In this document: piece after piece, positions 11,905 through 22,539 of the stretch | Layout: each line of letters begins with the position of its first letter | Position numbering within the stretch: position 1 is the stretch's first letter | Origin: Catenaria anguillulae PL171 | Taxonomy: Eukaryota; Blastocladiomycota; Blastocladiomycetes; Blastocladiales; Catenariaceae | Direction: 5' to 3' | NCBI GenBank assembly: GCA_002102555.1 | Contig: MCFL01000004.1 | Span: 186,001 to 250,000, forward strand | DNA length: 64,000 nucleotides | The notes under the pieces: generated by a model | The model's database searches: none | What the model was told of the DNA's origin: nothing | The model's input: only the letters and a program-made list of their open reading frames with translations | Program-made: the position numbers and the translations under genes

Positions 11905-12977
11905 TCAACGCTGCCCTCCGTTCTGCCTCGAAGCCAAAGCAGAGACGACCGCTGGACCCGCACTCTGCTGCTGCCGCTGGCGATGCTCCTGCAACGCCAA
12001 ATACTCTTCAATGGGAATTTGCACCACGGTGCCCGCCTGACCGCTGTTGCTACCTTGCTGCCCAGGCTGCTCCGTTAAGGACGCAGGCGCGGCCAAACCA
12101 GCTTGACCACTCTGGGCAACCACCGGCTTGTTATGCACTTGAGCCAACGCGGCGGCCGTTTCTGCGGCCAGCTTTTGCTTCCTTGCTTCAACCAACTCCT
12201 TGGCCGACCGCAACACAAACCTCCTGTCCTTGAGCGCCATGGTGACAACAAAGACAAATGCGACGCCAAACACGCCAAACAAGGTGTAATGCCACCACTC
12301 AAGCCCCGATCCGGGGTTCTCTGCTGAGGGTTCCTTTGGGTTGATGGCGGGACGAGGCGGAATGGAATCGTCCTTCTTTTCTGCGGCCGACTGCGCAGCG
12401 AGATCGGGGAACTCGGGCTTGCCGCTGAAATCAGTTGGGCCAGGGCCGTTGCGAACGCATTTGGCACTGAGAGCGCTGCCAGAGCACACGAGCCCGGCCT
12501 CACATGGTTGCTCGCGTGTGGCAAAGTTGGCCCGCGGGTCCCAAGCGCACGTTGCGTTTTCGGTCAGGCGAGGTTGGCATTGGCGGGCGATGCAGAAGGT
12601 GCGCTTGTGGAAGGATTGACAGCCTTTGAAGGTGCAGTCTTTTGGCATGCAGCGGGCTATACGTCATGTAAGTGCCAATCATGTTGATGTCGGTCAGCAC
12701 TGCGCGATGGGTTTGGATTCGGTAGGTACAGCGTGGGAATGAAGGCGCACCGTTGGCACAAATCTGAGGTTCTGGTGGTGTTCAGATCATTTAAAGGGCG
12801 AGTGAGTCGATTTCGTTCGGTTACATGAGTATTGACATGATGTGAGACGAGCGGCCACGTACCGCCCATTGGTTGAGGACAATCCTTGTCGACAGAGCAA
12901 GGTCCTTGCGCAGCCGCGATCACTGCAAAAGCGGCAAGCGTGAGCAGGCCGTGCATGAAGACAGATTTAATGGTCAT
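11905..12977 (-). CDS. DSIPPRP-family cysteine-rich membrane protein with a divergent tail
   Basis: Exons (minus): 12977-12863, 12771-12751 and 12656-11905, 295 aa. Introns are 91 and 94 bp, both phase 1. The middle exon is only 21 bp. Including it restores the family sequence PQICANARCMPKDC; skipping it would remove a conserved cysteine. Domains are a signal peptide (to about AAAQG), the cysteine-rich ectodomain (GPCSVDKDCP, TFKGCQSFHKRTFC, EQPCEAGLVCSG, KCVRNGPGP), the conserved SAAEKKDDSIPPRP block, a membrane span at about 166-188 (WWHYTLFGVFGVAFVFVV) and a basic, Gln-rich cytoplasmic tail. The tail lacks the LPG doublet of its paralogues but keeps GTVVQIPIEEY, comparable to their TVVEVPLQPL. 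It appears to be a receptor or adhesion protein sharing an ectodomain but not the full tail. Confidence 0.78.
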
Positions 12978-13745
12978 GGCAATCATTGAGGAAAAAGGTT
13001 GAAGTCGAGGCATGTGCGCGAGTGTGGATAGTGGATCGTGGTTTTATTGATGCTTGAGCACTGGGGTCGGGACGAGAAACTTTTTGTAGGACCATGCCCA
13101 AGCTCTCATTCACTCGACGAAGATGTTGGCGCCAGGCGTACACATGGCATGTGCTTGATTACCCAGCGGTGGTTGTCTGAAACAGGAACGTTGCGAACAT
13201 CTGACATGTATGCACAGCAAGCAGCAGGCAGTGGACCCGCATATGACACGCGTAGGTGTGTGGCGCAAAAGATTGGTCCGAGAATTGATCTGATGTCTCC
13301 ACGTCATTGATGAGACATATTTCCTTGGCAAAAGGTACATGTGTCCAACGAAAGGGACCTGCCCCATGGTGATATCGAGAGGTGAGACATTTGCCTCCTG
13401 TCGTTGACTGATGCACGCAAGTCAGCCGTTGCTGCCCGACGCGATCAGTCAAACCCATGCCGTTACATCACTCTTTTGCCAAAGAGACGATCTCAATGAT
13501 CAGCTTTCTTGTCCTATGTGTTAATCGGGCCTGACTCATTTCGGCCTCGCAGTATGCAGGCATGTGCGCACAAACCACGCGTTGCGCTCTGCTCGGACAA
13601 GAAACCATTCCTATAAATATAAGAGCGTCGAACCGCCCCTCTCTTTCGCGTTTTGATCCCAGCTCATCGCATCACATGAAGTCGATGAATCCTGTTCTTC
13701 CGAACACACTCAAGCAAGTAGGCAAAGCTCACACCAACACGCACC
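12978..13745. other. Divergent intergenic region
   Basis: Shared upstream region of the minus-strand surface gene (ATG 12977) and the plus-strand metallophosphoesterase (ATG 13746). GTGAGACAT lies at 13382-13390, roughly midway. A TATA-type sequence lies at 13612-13623. No coding region seen. Confidence 0.5.
13612..13623 (+). promoter_or_regulatory. TATA-box-like sequence of the metallophosphoesterase gene
   Basis: TATAAATATAAG lies 123-134 bp upstream of the ATG at 13746, a plausible TATA position if the 5' leader is about 100 nt. Confidence 0.45.
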
Positions 13746-14960
13746 ATGTCGACTCACAGCCAACAGCAGCGCTTCACCATCCTCCATGTGACTGACGTAT
13801 GTACGACATGTGTGCACATGCTACCGCCAACCTCGGCTCTCACACCCCCCTGAACTCGCTTGCCGTTTCAGATCCATGAAGGCAACACGCTCTACCCTCG
13901 CCTCGCAGCCTACCTAACCTCAAACCCGACGCACCCGCGCCAAATCGATCTAATTGCCGTGACCGGCGACCAGCTCAACCTCATGCACCCGCTCGAGGGC
14001 CACTTGCCCGGCGGCCACGACTACATTCCGGCCGACGACTCGGTTCGCAATGCATGGAAGGCCGTCATGTTTGACGGCGTCGCGGGTACGCTGCGAGCGC
14101 CGAGCGCCCAGCAAAAGCAACCGTTGCCGCGCGTGCTGTGGATTCCGGGCAATCATGATCCCATGGAATCGTATGCGAGGCAAGATCCCGACGCGTGGTT
14201 GGGCAAGGAGGGTAAGGATAAAGTACCCGAGGGAGTGGTAGCCGCTCATGAGAAGATGATTCGGTTGGCGCCTGGGCTGGTCGCGGTGGGCGTGGGCGGG
14301 AGTGTGCCGGCTTATTGGTCCGAGGGGGCAGGCAACGGAAAGGAGGGACAAGAGGTTTGGCCGGGTACGTACACGCATTGCCACACACTTGACTTGACCA
14401 CGAGAACGGACTGACATTTCAGCAATTTGATCACAGGTTGCCCTTGGCGCTCGGAAGAGCAGCTCAAGAAGGAATCGCTTGAAGCACACGTCATTCCGCT
14501 CATGCAAGAGGCCGTGGACAAGGGCGACCAAGTCGTGTTTCTGACCCACTCTGGCCCCGCCACTTCTGGTACTTGCCTTCTTTTTCTTCGTGCAGTTGGC
14601 ATGGATCTCCATTTCTGACTTTGTCACATGTATGCAGCCACCACACTTATCCGCACCGACGTCACCGAACCCGACCCGATTTGGAAATTCTACCATCACG
14701 TCAACTCTGGGTCGCCCTCGTTCCTCGACATTTTGCGCACCCCACCCAAACCCACCTCGGGCACGCCCGTCACTCGCCCACTCATCCCGCTGGTCTTGCA
14801 CGGCCACTCGCACTGGTCGCGCGGCGTGCACAGGATCAATGCATCGACCGTGGTGAATCCAGGATCGTTCAAAGACTGTGCGGCCGGGTTGATTGAGTTG
14901 AAACGCGATGCAGAGAGCGGCGAGTGGAAGGTAGGCACAGTCGAGTTGATTGAGTTTTAG
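13746..14960 (+). CDS. Calcineurin-like metallophosphoesterase
   Basis: Exons: 13746-13796, 13872-14364, 14437-14568, 14638-14960. Introns are 75, 72 and 69 bp, and the protein is 332 aa. The four metal-binding signatures of the metallophosphoesterase fold occur in order: LHVTDIHEG (D and H, split by intron 1), VTGDQL, WIPGNHDPME and LHGHSHWSRG. A conserved VNPGSFKD block near the C-terminus is typical of this superfamily. There is no signal peptide, so the enzyme is probably cytosolic, hydrolysing a phosphomonoester or phosphodiester with a di-metal centre. The substrate cannot be told from sequence. The start MSTHSQQQ is the first Met after the TATA-like sequence and gives the strand leading directly into the first metal motif. 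All catalytic residues are intact. Confidence 0.9.
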
Positions 14961-15438
14961 CCATGGATATGGACGGTTGTACCGTGTGGACGTTTTGCAC
15001 GTTGACCGCTTTCACGTTTTTGGCTGCCATTCCCATTGAAGATTCTTTGCCGCATGTAAGCACCGCAGTGCCTTCGCTTCACGATGGAAATAATGTATAC
15101 ATGTTCTCAACCTGTCAGTGCTCTATGTCAGTTTAGCAAGCAGCTAAGCAAGGCATTTCTTGGAAGAGGTGCTCTTGGCTGGGTCTTGGCGTTTCCTGCA
15201 ACTCACCGGCGAGGCCCCAGATTAGCAAGTGGCTGGCCAGCAGCGGCGTTGTTCACGCGTCGCAGCTTCGAAGACTCAAACCGCGAGACGGAATCATGAA
15301 TGCTGAGAGATGGACAACGGCTATAAAAAGCGTCCACCACCCACTCTCTCCCTCTTGTCACTTGAAATCGAGACCCACCCTCAACAGCTCTCCCTCTTTC
15401 CAAGCAATCAACCAACACAAAATCCCTTTCTCATCGCC
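14961..15438. other. Intergenic with promoter of the following gene
   Basis: No coding frame is recognisable. It contains the TATA-like sequence at 15322-15329. Confidence 0.45.
15322..15329 (+). promoter_or_regulatory. TATA box of the small surface-protein gene
   Basis: TATAAAAA lies 110-117 bp upstream of the ATG at 15439, followed by a CT-rich stretch typical of fungal transcription start regions. Confidence 0.5.
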
Positions 15439-16114
15439 ATGAAACTCATGCACCCAACCTCGCTCTTTGCGTTTGCCATGCTGGCCATCTTTGCACTGGC
15501 ATTTGCGCCCATGGCCAATGCCCAGGGCCGGCCGTGCACCGCGGATATCATGTGCAAGACAGGTTTGTCCACTCGTTTGCCAAGGCCTCGGCCAACTCGC
15601 ATCGCACTGACATTCTGAAACCGCTTTGTATTTATGTGGGAATTTTCTGCAGGCCAATTCTGTCTCAACAACCAATGCACACTTCGTACCTGCTCGTGGC
15701 GGGACGACGACATGGCGTGCAGCAAATTTGTACGTCTCACGCAGTCATTCATCATTATTGTCTATCGCCCGGCAGCTTACTCACACCTGCGTTTTTCAAA
15801 CTCTTATTTCACAGAACGCCACCACGTGGTGCCAAAAGGAAGGCGGGCAATGTGTCCCACGCACGGCGTTGGCCAACGCGGCGTGCGAGCCGCAGTCGCG
15901 TGACAACTCGTGCTCGGAAGGCCTCGTGTGCGACCCAGCAAACTCCAAATGCGTGGATGCGGCGCAGTTTGTGCAGAGCTTCTGGGAAAAGAACAAGACG
16001 TACATCATCATCGGCATTGTTGTTGTTTTGGCGCTTGGATGCTGTGCGATTGCTTGCTTCTGCTGTGTGGTCAAGAAGGGGGTTGGGTTTGCGGGGAGGT
16101 TGATGAAGAAGTAG
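15439..16114 (+). CDS. Small cysteine-rich single-pass membrane protein (FC/YC family)
   Basis: Exons: 15439-15562, 15653-15729, 15815-16114. Introns are 90 and 85 bp, and the protein is 166 aa. A signal peptide runs to about residue 28 (MANAQG). The cysteine-rich ectodomain follows: RPCTADIMCKTG, QFCLNNQCTLRTCSW, MACSKF, TTWCQKEGGQCVPR, AACEP, SCSEGLVCDPANSKC. Next come WEKNKTY, a membrane span (IIIGIVVVLALGCCAIACFCC, about 126-150) and a very short basic cytoplasmic end (VKKGVGFAGRLMKK). The Cys cluster at the inner membrane face suggests palmitoylation. It lies head-to-tail with a longer paralogue at 16503-17491 that shares the ectodomain and span and adds a Pro/Gln tail. It may be the minimal, tail-less form of the family. 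Confidence 0.85.
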
Positions 16115-16502
16115 GAGTCGGGTTGTTTATGATGGTTGCAGCTGCCCTTTTTCGTCTTTGCAACAAACACAATAATGTCTCTTCTTTTCTTCTTGCTTCA
16201 ACCCGTGTTATGTGATACGTATATCGAGATGGACGTAGGATGTGAGACAGGAACGAAGCATGTCTACTGGCTCCGTCACCGCAGGAAGGAAGAGTCGAGA
16301 AAGCAGGGAGAAGAGCCCGATCTTCGCTTTCGACGCTCGATCTGGAGCAATGTTCTCGGCGTCGCAAGTCTTGGCAGTGGCGCTCGCTCAAATGTCAGCT
16401 CATTTTCCTCTTGACACCACAGAAACAAAAAGGTTGACCAACCCGGACCATCTTCTCGCTCGCCCACAAACATCAACGCAACAATCCATTTGCATGCCCA
16501 CA
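16115..16502. other. Intergenic promoter region between tandem paralogues
   Basis: No coding frame with family support. GTGAGACAG at 16242-16250 lies about 255 bp upstream of the ATG at 16503. Confidence 0.45.
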
Positions 16503-17491
16503 ATGAAATTCTCATCCTCAACATCGTCAAAGTCCACCGCCATTCTGGCCCTGGCGCTCGCCGCCCTCGTGGCCCTCATTTGCCTCGCGCCGGCCACCGT
16601 CTCTGCGCAAAGGGCCTGTGCTTTGGACATCAACTGCAAGTCTGGTCGCGAGTTCTGCCTCAACGGCCGATGCAACTTGATTGCCTGCTCGTGGCTCGAC
16701 GACGACTTGTCGTGCCGCAAATTCGTACGCTTGCCTTGCCAACCTCCTTCTCCTGAGTACAGGTGTAGGACGAGCGATTGACCACCTATGTATTGTCTGT
16801 GTGCGCCACCCATCAATCGCAGAATGCAACCCAAACAACCTACTGCAATGCCGCACAAAACGGGCAATGTGTCCCACGTACCGCCCTCGCCGGCTCGTCG
16901 TGCGACCCAAACTCTGCTCGCTTTGACAATCCTTGTGCCGAAGGGCTCGTTTGTGACCCAGGCAACTCAAAATGCGTGGATGCAGGCGAGTTCTTGGGCA
17001 ACTTTTGGGAAAAGAACAAGACGTACATCATCATTGGCATTGTGGTCGTTGTTGCACTCGCCGTGTGCGCATGCTGCTGCTTCTGCTTTGTCGTCAAGAA
17101 GGGCGTTGGATTTGCCGGCAAGTTGATTGGCGGAGCGACCGCTGGTAAAAAGGCGGCCGCCGCCACGGCCACGGAGACGCATGCCATGCAGCCACAAAGC
17201 AACGGGTATGCCCCGGCGCCCGTGCAGAGCAACAACAACTCGTACCCACCTCAGCAACAGGGGTCGTACCCGCCTCAACAGCAAGGGTCGTACCCTCCGC
17301 AGCAGCAAGGCTCATACCCGCCTCAATCCTCTCCATCGTACCCTCCGCAGCAGCAACAGGGCGGTGCATACCCGCCGCAACCGCAGGGCGGATCGTACCC
17401 TCCTCAGTACCCGCCTCAACAGGGGCAGTACCCTCCACAGGGCCAGCAGCAGCAGCAGCAAGGCCAGGGCGGCATGTACCCGAGCGTCTAA
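16503..17491 (+). CDS. Cysteine-rich membrane protein with a SYPPQQQG-repeat tail
   Basis: Exons: 16503-16724 and 16823-17491, intron 98 bp, phase 0, 296 aa. Signal peptide to about residue 36. The ectodomain is nearly collinear with the 15439-16114 protein: CALDINCKSGREFCLNGRC, CSWLDDDLSCRKF, TYCNAAQNGQCVPRTAL, NPCAEGLVCDPGNSKC, WEKNKTYIIIGIVVV, then a Cys-rich inner face. The first intron of that paralogue is absent here, with the exons fused at CKSGREFC. The tail carries three perfect SYPPQQQG units and several degenerate ones, ending GQGGMYPSV. Such YPPQ repeats occur in disordered cytoplasmic tails that may recruit partners or phase-separate. The start MKFSSS is preferred to a Met three codons upstream because of an A at position -3. 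Function unknown. Confidence 0.85.
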
Positions 17492-18105
17492 GGGTGACGT
17501 TGTGGTTGTGGTTTTCATTTTACAAACGCGGAAACAGTTTTGGCACTTTCTGGCTTTCCGCTTCTTCGGTTCTTCTTGATTGATTGATTGTTGTGTATTA
17601 CCTATTCCATTTGACTTGCGATACTTCTTACAACTTGACACTTTCGACATTTTCCATTTTCCCCCGGCCCTCTGCCTGCCTCTGTCTGGTCTCGCGCAAT
17701 GTCTCGACTCGCGGGCTGCGGCGTGAGGTTTCGGCAGCTTTGACGCCGGCCGCAGTCTTCCGCATCAGTCCGTAAGTATTAATTTCTCTTTGCCCGCATC
17801 TCCTTCGTCGTTTCGAAGTCTGGTTTTGGAGAGGGCAGTCAGCTCGCATCGAATCTCAATTTGACCTGCCCAAGCCTCTTGAATGAGCCTGCCAAATCAA
17901 CCGCGGTCACGTTTTCCCTTCGATTGCGCCCAATGTCTCCAATCTTCACGCCTTTCCATTCGCCAATCTTGTTATAGTTAGCCCGTGTGACCTCTCTCTC
18001 AGCAGACACACTTAACCTCCATGCCACACACATCCTCTTTTCTCTTCATAACAGCAACATAGTTAACTGAACCAAATCCAAACCATCATTACACACACAT
18101 CCACC
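17492..18105. other. Intergenic; 3' flank and promoter region
   Basis: T-rich 3' flank followed by a CT-rich leader before the ATG at 18106. No coding frame recognised. Confidence 0.4.
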
Positions 18106-19605
18106 ATGGCCCGTACCCTGGGCCTTTCCAGGCTCCCGCTCTTCGTCCTCGCTCTCGTTGCCCTCGTCGGCACGCTCGCCTCTGCACAAAACACCACCCT
18201 GGCCGTGAAATGCACCACGACCGCCGACTGCCTAGGCCCGCGCGGGTCCACCTTTTGCGACACCGTGCTGGGCGTCTGCGCCTTGCGCACATGCGGTGTC
18301 AACGGCAACGCCAATGTCGGGCTCGCATGCTCACTCTTCAACTCGTCCACCTACTGCACGTCGCTTCCCGGCGGCGGGTCGTGTGTCCCACGGCTGCCGC
18401 TCGATGCGCAATGTAATCCGGCGCTTGAGGTTGGGTCGGGCATGTTTTCGTTGCCGAGCATTCCCGGGTTCAATTCCAATTCCACCAGTGTCGAGCAGAC
18501 AAATTCCCAGTGTATGGCAGGGCTCAAGTGCGATACAACGCAGGGCAATGTGTGCAAGACGGACGGCCCGCTTGGGTGGATTCGGTACATGTGGGAGGCG
18601 AACCGTGGAACCATCATTGCCATTGGCATTGGTATCTTGGCGCTGCTCGTGTGCTGCTGCTGCTGGGGATGTTGGATGTGCGGGTGTGCCGCGGTGAGCA
18701 CAGCGTGTATGGCGTGCTCGTGCCTCAAGTCGTGCTGCACGTGCTGTTGTCCGTCGGGCAAGTCGTCAGGAGGTGGCGGCGGGGGTGGCAAAAGTAGCAA
18801 GCAGCCCGCGTATGCTGCCGAGCCCGCACCCGTGCACGTACCTGCAGCTCCGACTCCGCAGCCGTCATATCACGCCAGCAACAACCATGGCGGCGGTCAT
18901 GGCGGCGGCAGCGGAGGAGGCGGAAACGTGACGTATCACGAAGCGTCCTACTCCAACTCTGCATCTTCGGCACCCGCACGGCCAACAGATTCGTCTGGAT
19001 ACGCGGGCAAAATCGTCAACATTGAAACCGAGCAAATCGTCATGGCGCCCGTGTCCAAACCGTCGCCACAACCCTTGCCGGCATCTGCGCCAGCTCCGCC
19101 CGCAAGCTATCACTCCATCCCACAGCAACAACAGCAGCAGCACAACATGTACGCTCAGCCCATCATGCAGCAGCCGCAAGTCCAGTACGGCGCGCCAGCC
19201 GGCGGATACATTGCTCAGCAACCGAGCGGCGGCAGTTCCAGTGGGTCGCACATGTACGCCGGTAGCAATGTCGGATACGCGGCGCCGTACCAGCAACCGC
19301 AGCCCTCGCCATCGCCGTATGCCATGCCAACGCCCGCACCTGTGGTGGGTGTTTCCCCACAGCACAGCGGTGGGTATTACCAGCCCGAGGTGCAAGTGAC
19401 CAAGGAGCAGATGATGTACGGCGGGGGCGGCGGCGGCAACGCGTACGGCCAGCCGCAGACGCAACAACAAGGGTATGCGGCGTCACCCTCGGCCTACGCG
19501 CAGCAGCCTGGACCGTCTGCACAGGCACAGGCCGGTGGGTATTATCAGCAGCAGGGGCACGGACAGCAGCAAAGTGGGTATGGTGGCAATGTGTACGGCC
19601 GGTGA
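18106..19605 (+). CDS. Cysteine-rich single-pass surface protein with a long low-complexity tail
   Basis: Single exon, 499 aa, with a good context at the first ATG (ACCATGG). Residues 1-27 are a signal peptide (TLASAQ). The ectodomain at 30-160 reads KCTTTADC, STFCDTVLGVCALRTCG, LACSLFNSSTYCTS, GSCVPRLPLDAQCNPALEVG, QCMAGLKCD, GNVCKTDG. The membrane span at about 168-190 runs into a dense cysteine patch (CCCCWGCWMCGC, then CSCLKSCCTCCC), a strong candidate for multiple palmitoylation. The cytoplasmic half is Gly-, Gln-, Pro- and Tyr-rich (GGHGGG, GYAGKIVNIETEQIVM, repeated QQQGY/GGYYQ). It belongs with the proteins at 20226 and 22540, forming a three-gene same-strand array. No catalytic domain is visible; a structural, adhesive or receptor role is inferred only from layout. 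Confidence 0.85.
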   Translation: MARTLGLSRLPLFVLALVALVGTLASAQNTTLAVKCTTTADCLGPRGSTFCDTVLGVCALRTCGVNGNANVGLACSLFNSSTYCTSLPGGGSCVPRLPLDAQCNPALEVGSGMFSLPSIPGFNSNSTSVEQTNSQCMAGLKCDTTQGNVCKTDGPLGWIRYMWEANRGTIIAIGIGILALLVCCCCWGCWMCGCAAVSTACMACSCLKSCCTCCCPSGKSSGGGGGGGKSSKQPAYAAEPAPVHVPAAPTPQPSYHASNNHGGGHGGGSGGGGNVTYHEASYSNSASSAPARPTDSSGYAGKIVNIETEQIVMAPVSKPSPQPLPASAPAPPASYHSIPQQQQQQHNMYAQPIMQQPQVQYGAPAGGYIAQQPSGGSSSGSHMYAGSNVGYAAPYQQPQPSPSPYAMPTPAPVVGVSPQHSGGYYQPEVQVTKEQMMYGGGGGGNAYGQPQTQQQGYAASPSAYAQQPGPSAQAQAGGYYQQQGHGQQQSGYGGNVYGR

Positions 19606-20225
19606 TCTTGGGGTCAGGTTTCGGCACAGCATTCTAGAGTTTCCGTCTTTTTTTTTTCCATGTTTTCATCTCGTTCCATTTTGAGGTTACCCCCGAGCGT
19701 TTCTTCCCTCTCCTCCATTGTGTTTCCGACCCATGGCATCGTGTACACTGCTTTTCATTCATTTCCAGCAAGTTGGTTTTGTTGCCTGCCGCCATTCGTT
19801 CTTGCATTTATAGATTCGGTTGCTCTCGTCCTAAATAAGTATCATGAAGTTGGGAGTCCCCATGAACGTCAACGATGTAGAGGAGTGTGACAGGACAAAG
19901 TGAAAGCATGTGCCACGGCAAGTGTTGGATTTTGAGCCGTTTTTAGCCCAATTTGGCAAGTGCGGGCTGTGGCGGGTGCCAAGACTCGTTTGGTGCAAAT
20001 GGAAAAGAGGAGGCGGGAGATCGAACGCACGACTCTCGACTCTCCTCTCTGCCGTTATGTCCTTTGTTCCTCGATGTATCTTGTGCATATGTCTATGTAA
20101 ATAGCCAAGCATTCAGCATTACTCAGTGACAACTCTTGATTTCTTGGCACTCTTTTCTTGGGCCAGTCTTGGCAACACCACGAGCACCTGGACGCCTATC
20201 CGAAAAGAATGCCATCAACATCATC
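19606..20225. other. Intergenic, nothing recognised
   Basis: T-rich 3' flank and the upstream region of the next paralogue. Short frames carry no family signal. Confidence 0.4.
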
Positions 20226-21947
20226 ATGATAACTTCCCCTTCACAAGCATTCGCTGTGTCTGTGTCCGAGTCAGACGCACCCGCACATGGGTCACAGGCC
20301 AAGTCCCATTGCCATTGCCATCACCATCGCCATAACTCTTGGTCCTCCTTGCCCGCATTGGCAACATTGGCGGCCATCGTTTCCGTCCTGCTGCTGGCCC
20401 TTTGTCCAGCAAACGCCACCGCCCTCGCCCAGCAGCAGAGTCCCTTCCCCATTCCTACCCCAAGACTCACCCCCACCCCCACCCCTACCCCACCTTCGCG
20501 GCCGCTGCCTCTCCCACCGGCTCTGTCCCTTCCCGTCAACTCAACCGCCGGCGAATGGGACGATGCCACCAACAGTACCCGGAGAAATGCCACGGTCGCC
20601 CAGCCCGGTTCCGGAACGCTCATCACGCTCAACTCCACCACCTCGTCGCTTGCCCTCAACTGCTCCTCATCGCAGGACTGCCCCGGCACCCCTTCCTCAA
20701 CCTTTTGCCACCCAACACTGAAAACGTGCCAGCTTGCACGATGCGGGCTGCCCACACTCAACGCCACGCTGCTGACCTGTAGTCTCTTCAATTCGTCCAC
20801 GTTTTGCACAAACCTGACGTCTGGCCGCGGGACGTGTGCCCCGCAACTGCCCGAGGGCGCCGCGTGCAACCCAGACCTCGAAAACAACCCTCAGTTGTCG
20901 TCATCGTCGTCCGGTCCACTCTTGTTTCGATGGAACGTGACGCACTTGCCCAATGTCAACTTGACCAGCTCGGCGCGTGTTCTGACCCGTGGATTGGCCA
21001 ACCAGCAGTGTATCGGGCTCAACTACTGCTCGCCGTTTTCACGCACCTGTGCACCGGATCCGCAATTCATGTGGCGGTTTGATCCAAACAATCGCGAGGG
21101 CAAATTGAGCGTATGGGCCGCGCTCGGGATCATGGTGGGCGGGCTCGTGGCGCTGGCCGGATGGGTGGCTTTGTGCACCAGTGGTATGATTCGGTGCTCG
21201 CGCATGTACCAGCGCGATGCAAAAGTCCGGTGGTTTGTGGATCGGGTCGTGGGCGGATGTTGTTGTTGCTGTTTCAAGGGCATGCGCAAGCGGGCCAGAA
21301 GGCAGCCCGTGTTGCCCATTGGGCTGGGCAAAGTGCAAAACGGGAAAGACAAAGAGGAGGGGTTGGATGAAGATGGCGACGGGACAAGTTCAGTGGTAAG
21401 TTCGGTGGTGGAAGAGCAGCATCCCATGGTCGTCATGCAGCACCTGCAGCAGCAACAGCAGCAGCAAGCGCCTGTGCCGTTCACGCCTCCGCTGCCTCCA
21501 CGTCCAACTCATCAACAAGTCGCAGCCATGACGGTCCCCGGCTCACCAGCTCCCATGCTCCAACTCGCACCGATTCCTGCAGCCTCGCCGCTTCTTCCCC
21601 AGTTTGATGCGTTCAACCAATTCTTGCATGCACCGTCCGCGCCACCTGCGCCAGCAGCCACCGCCACACCCGTCCCAGTAGCCAGGCTGTCGCGCATGGA
21701 GCCTGCCATTGCCGACGGCGTGTTACCGCCCATGGCGCCCATGGTTGGTGTGGGCGCAAGCAATCCCGGTTATGCCTTGCCCGTGCAGCCGCACTATGTT
21801 GCCCACCAACAGCCTGTGTATTCCCCGTCGCCATCGTCAGCGACAGCCACGGGTAGCAGCAGTCATGGCGGTGGCGTGCCAATACCGGCCCCTGTGGCCG
21901 TCCAGCACCGCCCGCAGCCCCGCCCGTGGAATGCGGGCAAGCCGTAG
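20226..21947 (+). CDS. Cysteine-rich surface protein paralogue with Pro-rich ectodomain entry
   Basis: Single exon, 573 aa from the ATG at 20226 (MITSPSQ), the most upstream ATG in the frame. A His-rich segment (HCHCHHHRH) comes before the hydrophobic signal or anchor at about 48-66 (ALATLAAIVSVLLLALCP). A Pro/Thr region (PTPRLTPTPTPTPP) follows, and then the family cysteine domain: NCSSSQDCPG, STFCHPTLKTCQLARCG, LTCSLFNSSTFCTN, GTCAPQLPEGAACNPDLE, QQCIGLNYCSPFSRTCAPD. The membrane span is at about 295-318 (LGIMVGGLVALAGWVALC). The basic inner face includes GGCCCCCFKGMRKRARR. The tail is acidic, then Gln- and Pro-rich. The unusually long N-terminus could mean the true start is the internal Met nearer the signal, or a type II leader. 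Function unknown. Confidence 0.78.
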   Translation: MITSPSQAFAVSVSESDAPAHGSQAKSHCHCHHHRHNSWSSLPALATLAAIVSVLLLALCPANATALAQQQSPFPIPTPRLTPTPTPTPPSRPLPLPPALSLPVNSTAGEWDDATNSTRRNATVAQPGSGTLITLNSTTSSLALNCSSSQDCPGTPSSTFCHPTLKTCQLARCGLPTLNATLLTCSLFNSSTFCTNLTSGRGTCAPQLPEGAACNPDLENNPQLSSSSSGPLLFRWNVTHLPNVNLTSSARVLTRGLANQQCIGLNYCSPFSRTCAPDPQFMWRFDPNNREGKLSVWAALGIMVGGLVALAGWVALCTSGMIRCSRMYQRDAKVRWFVDRVVGGCCCCCFKGMRKRARRQPVLPIGLGKVQNGKDKEEGLDEDGDGTSSVVSSVVEEQHPMVVMQHLQQQQQQQAPVPFTPPLPPRPTHQQVAAMTVPGSPAPMLQLAPIPAASPLLPQFDAFNQFLHAPSAPPAPAATATPVPVARLSRMEPAIADGVLPPMAPMVGVGASNPGYALPVQPHYVAHQQPVYSPSPSSATATGSSSHGGGVPIPAPVAVQHRPQPRPWNAGKP

Positions 21948-22539
21948 CAGCTTTGATACCGCATCCTTCTCTTGATTCCGTCTCGATCGACAGTTTTTTT
22001 TTTTGTTGTTGTTGTTGTTGTTGTTGTTTTGTATGTCCATCTTGATACCTCTGTACTGTTGTCTTTTCTGTCATCACAGTCAGTACCCATACACTCGCAT
22101 CTGCATCGATTTTCTGCTCTAGATTTCTAGATCTGACCCTGGCATAGGTGGCGCAAGGCCATGCACCATCCACCACCAGCCTGGCCAGCCCCATCAAGTG
22201 TGTACAAGTTGAGCGCATTCAGAATGCATGGTTCCAGCACATATTTAAGTATGTAGACTTGTGGCTTGGGACCGACACTCTGCATGTGGACGGGAGATCC
22301 ATGCTGGGTCCATGCCGTCCCACGCAGCCGCCGTCGCAGATGCTGGCCGTCATCCAGCGATGGAATCGAATCGTACTGGAATGCATCGATATCCATCCGA
22401 CATGTCCATAGAAACTTTATGCAGTACATTGATTGTGCCCAATCCATAGAGCCTGCAAACATCGTCAGTCCAACCCCAAACCGCCGCCTCAACGTCCTCC
22501 GCCTCCGCCTCCGCCTCCGTCTCCGTCTCGCAAGGAACC
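21948..22539. other. Intergenic with a TTG microsatellite
   Basis: A T-run followed by about eight TTG units lies at roughly 21996-22028. The rest is a leader region for the gene starting at 22540, with no coding frame recognised. Confidence 0.45.
21996..22028. repeat. T-tract plus (TTG)n microsatellite
   Basis: A simple repeat in the 3' flank of the 20226-21947 gene, visible directly as poly-T passing into tandem TTG units. Confidence 0.8.
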
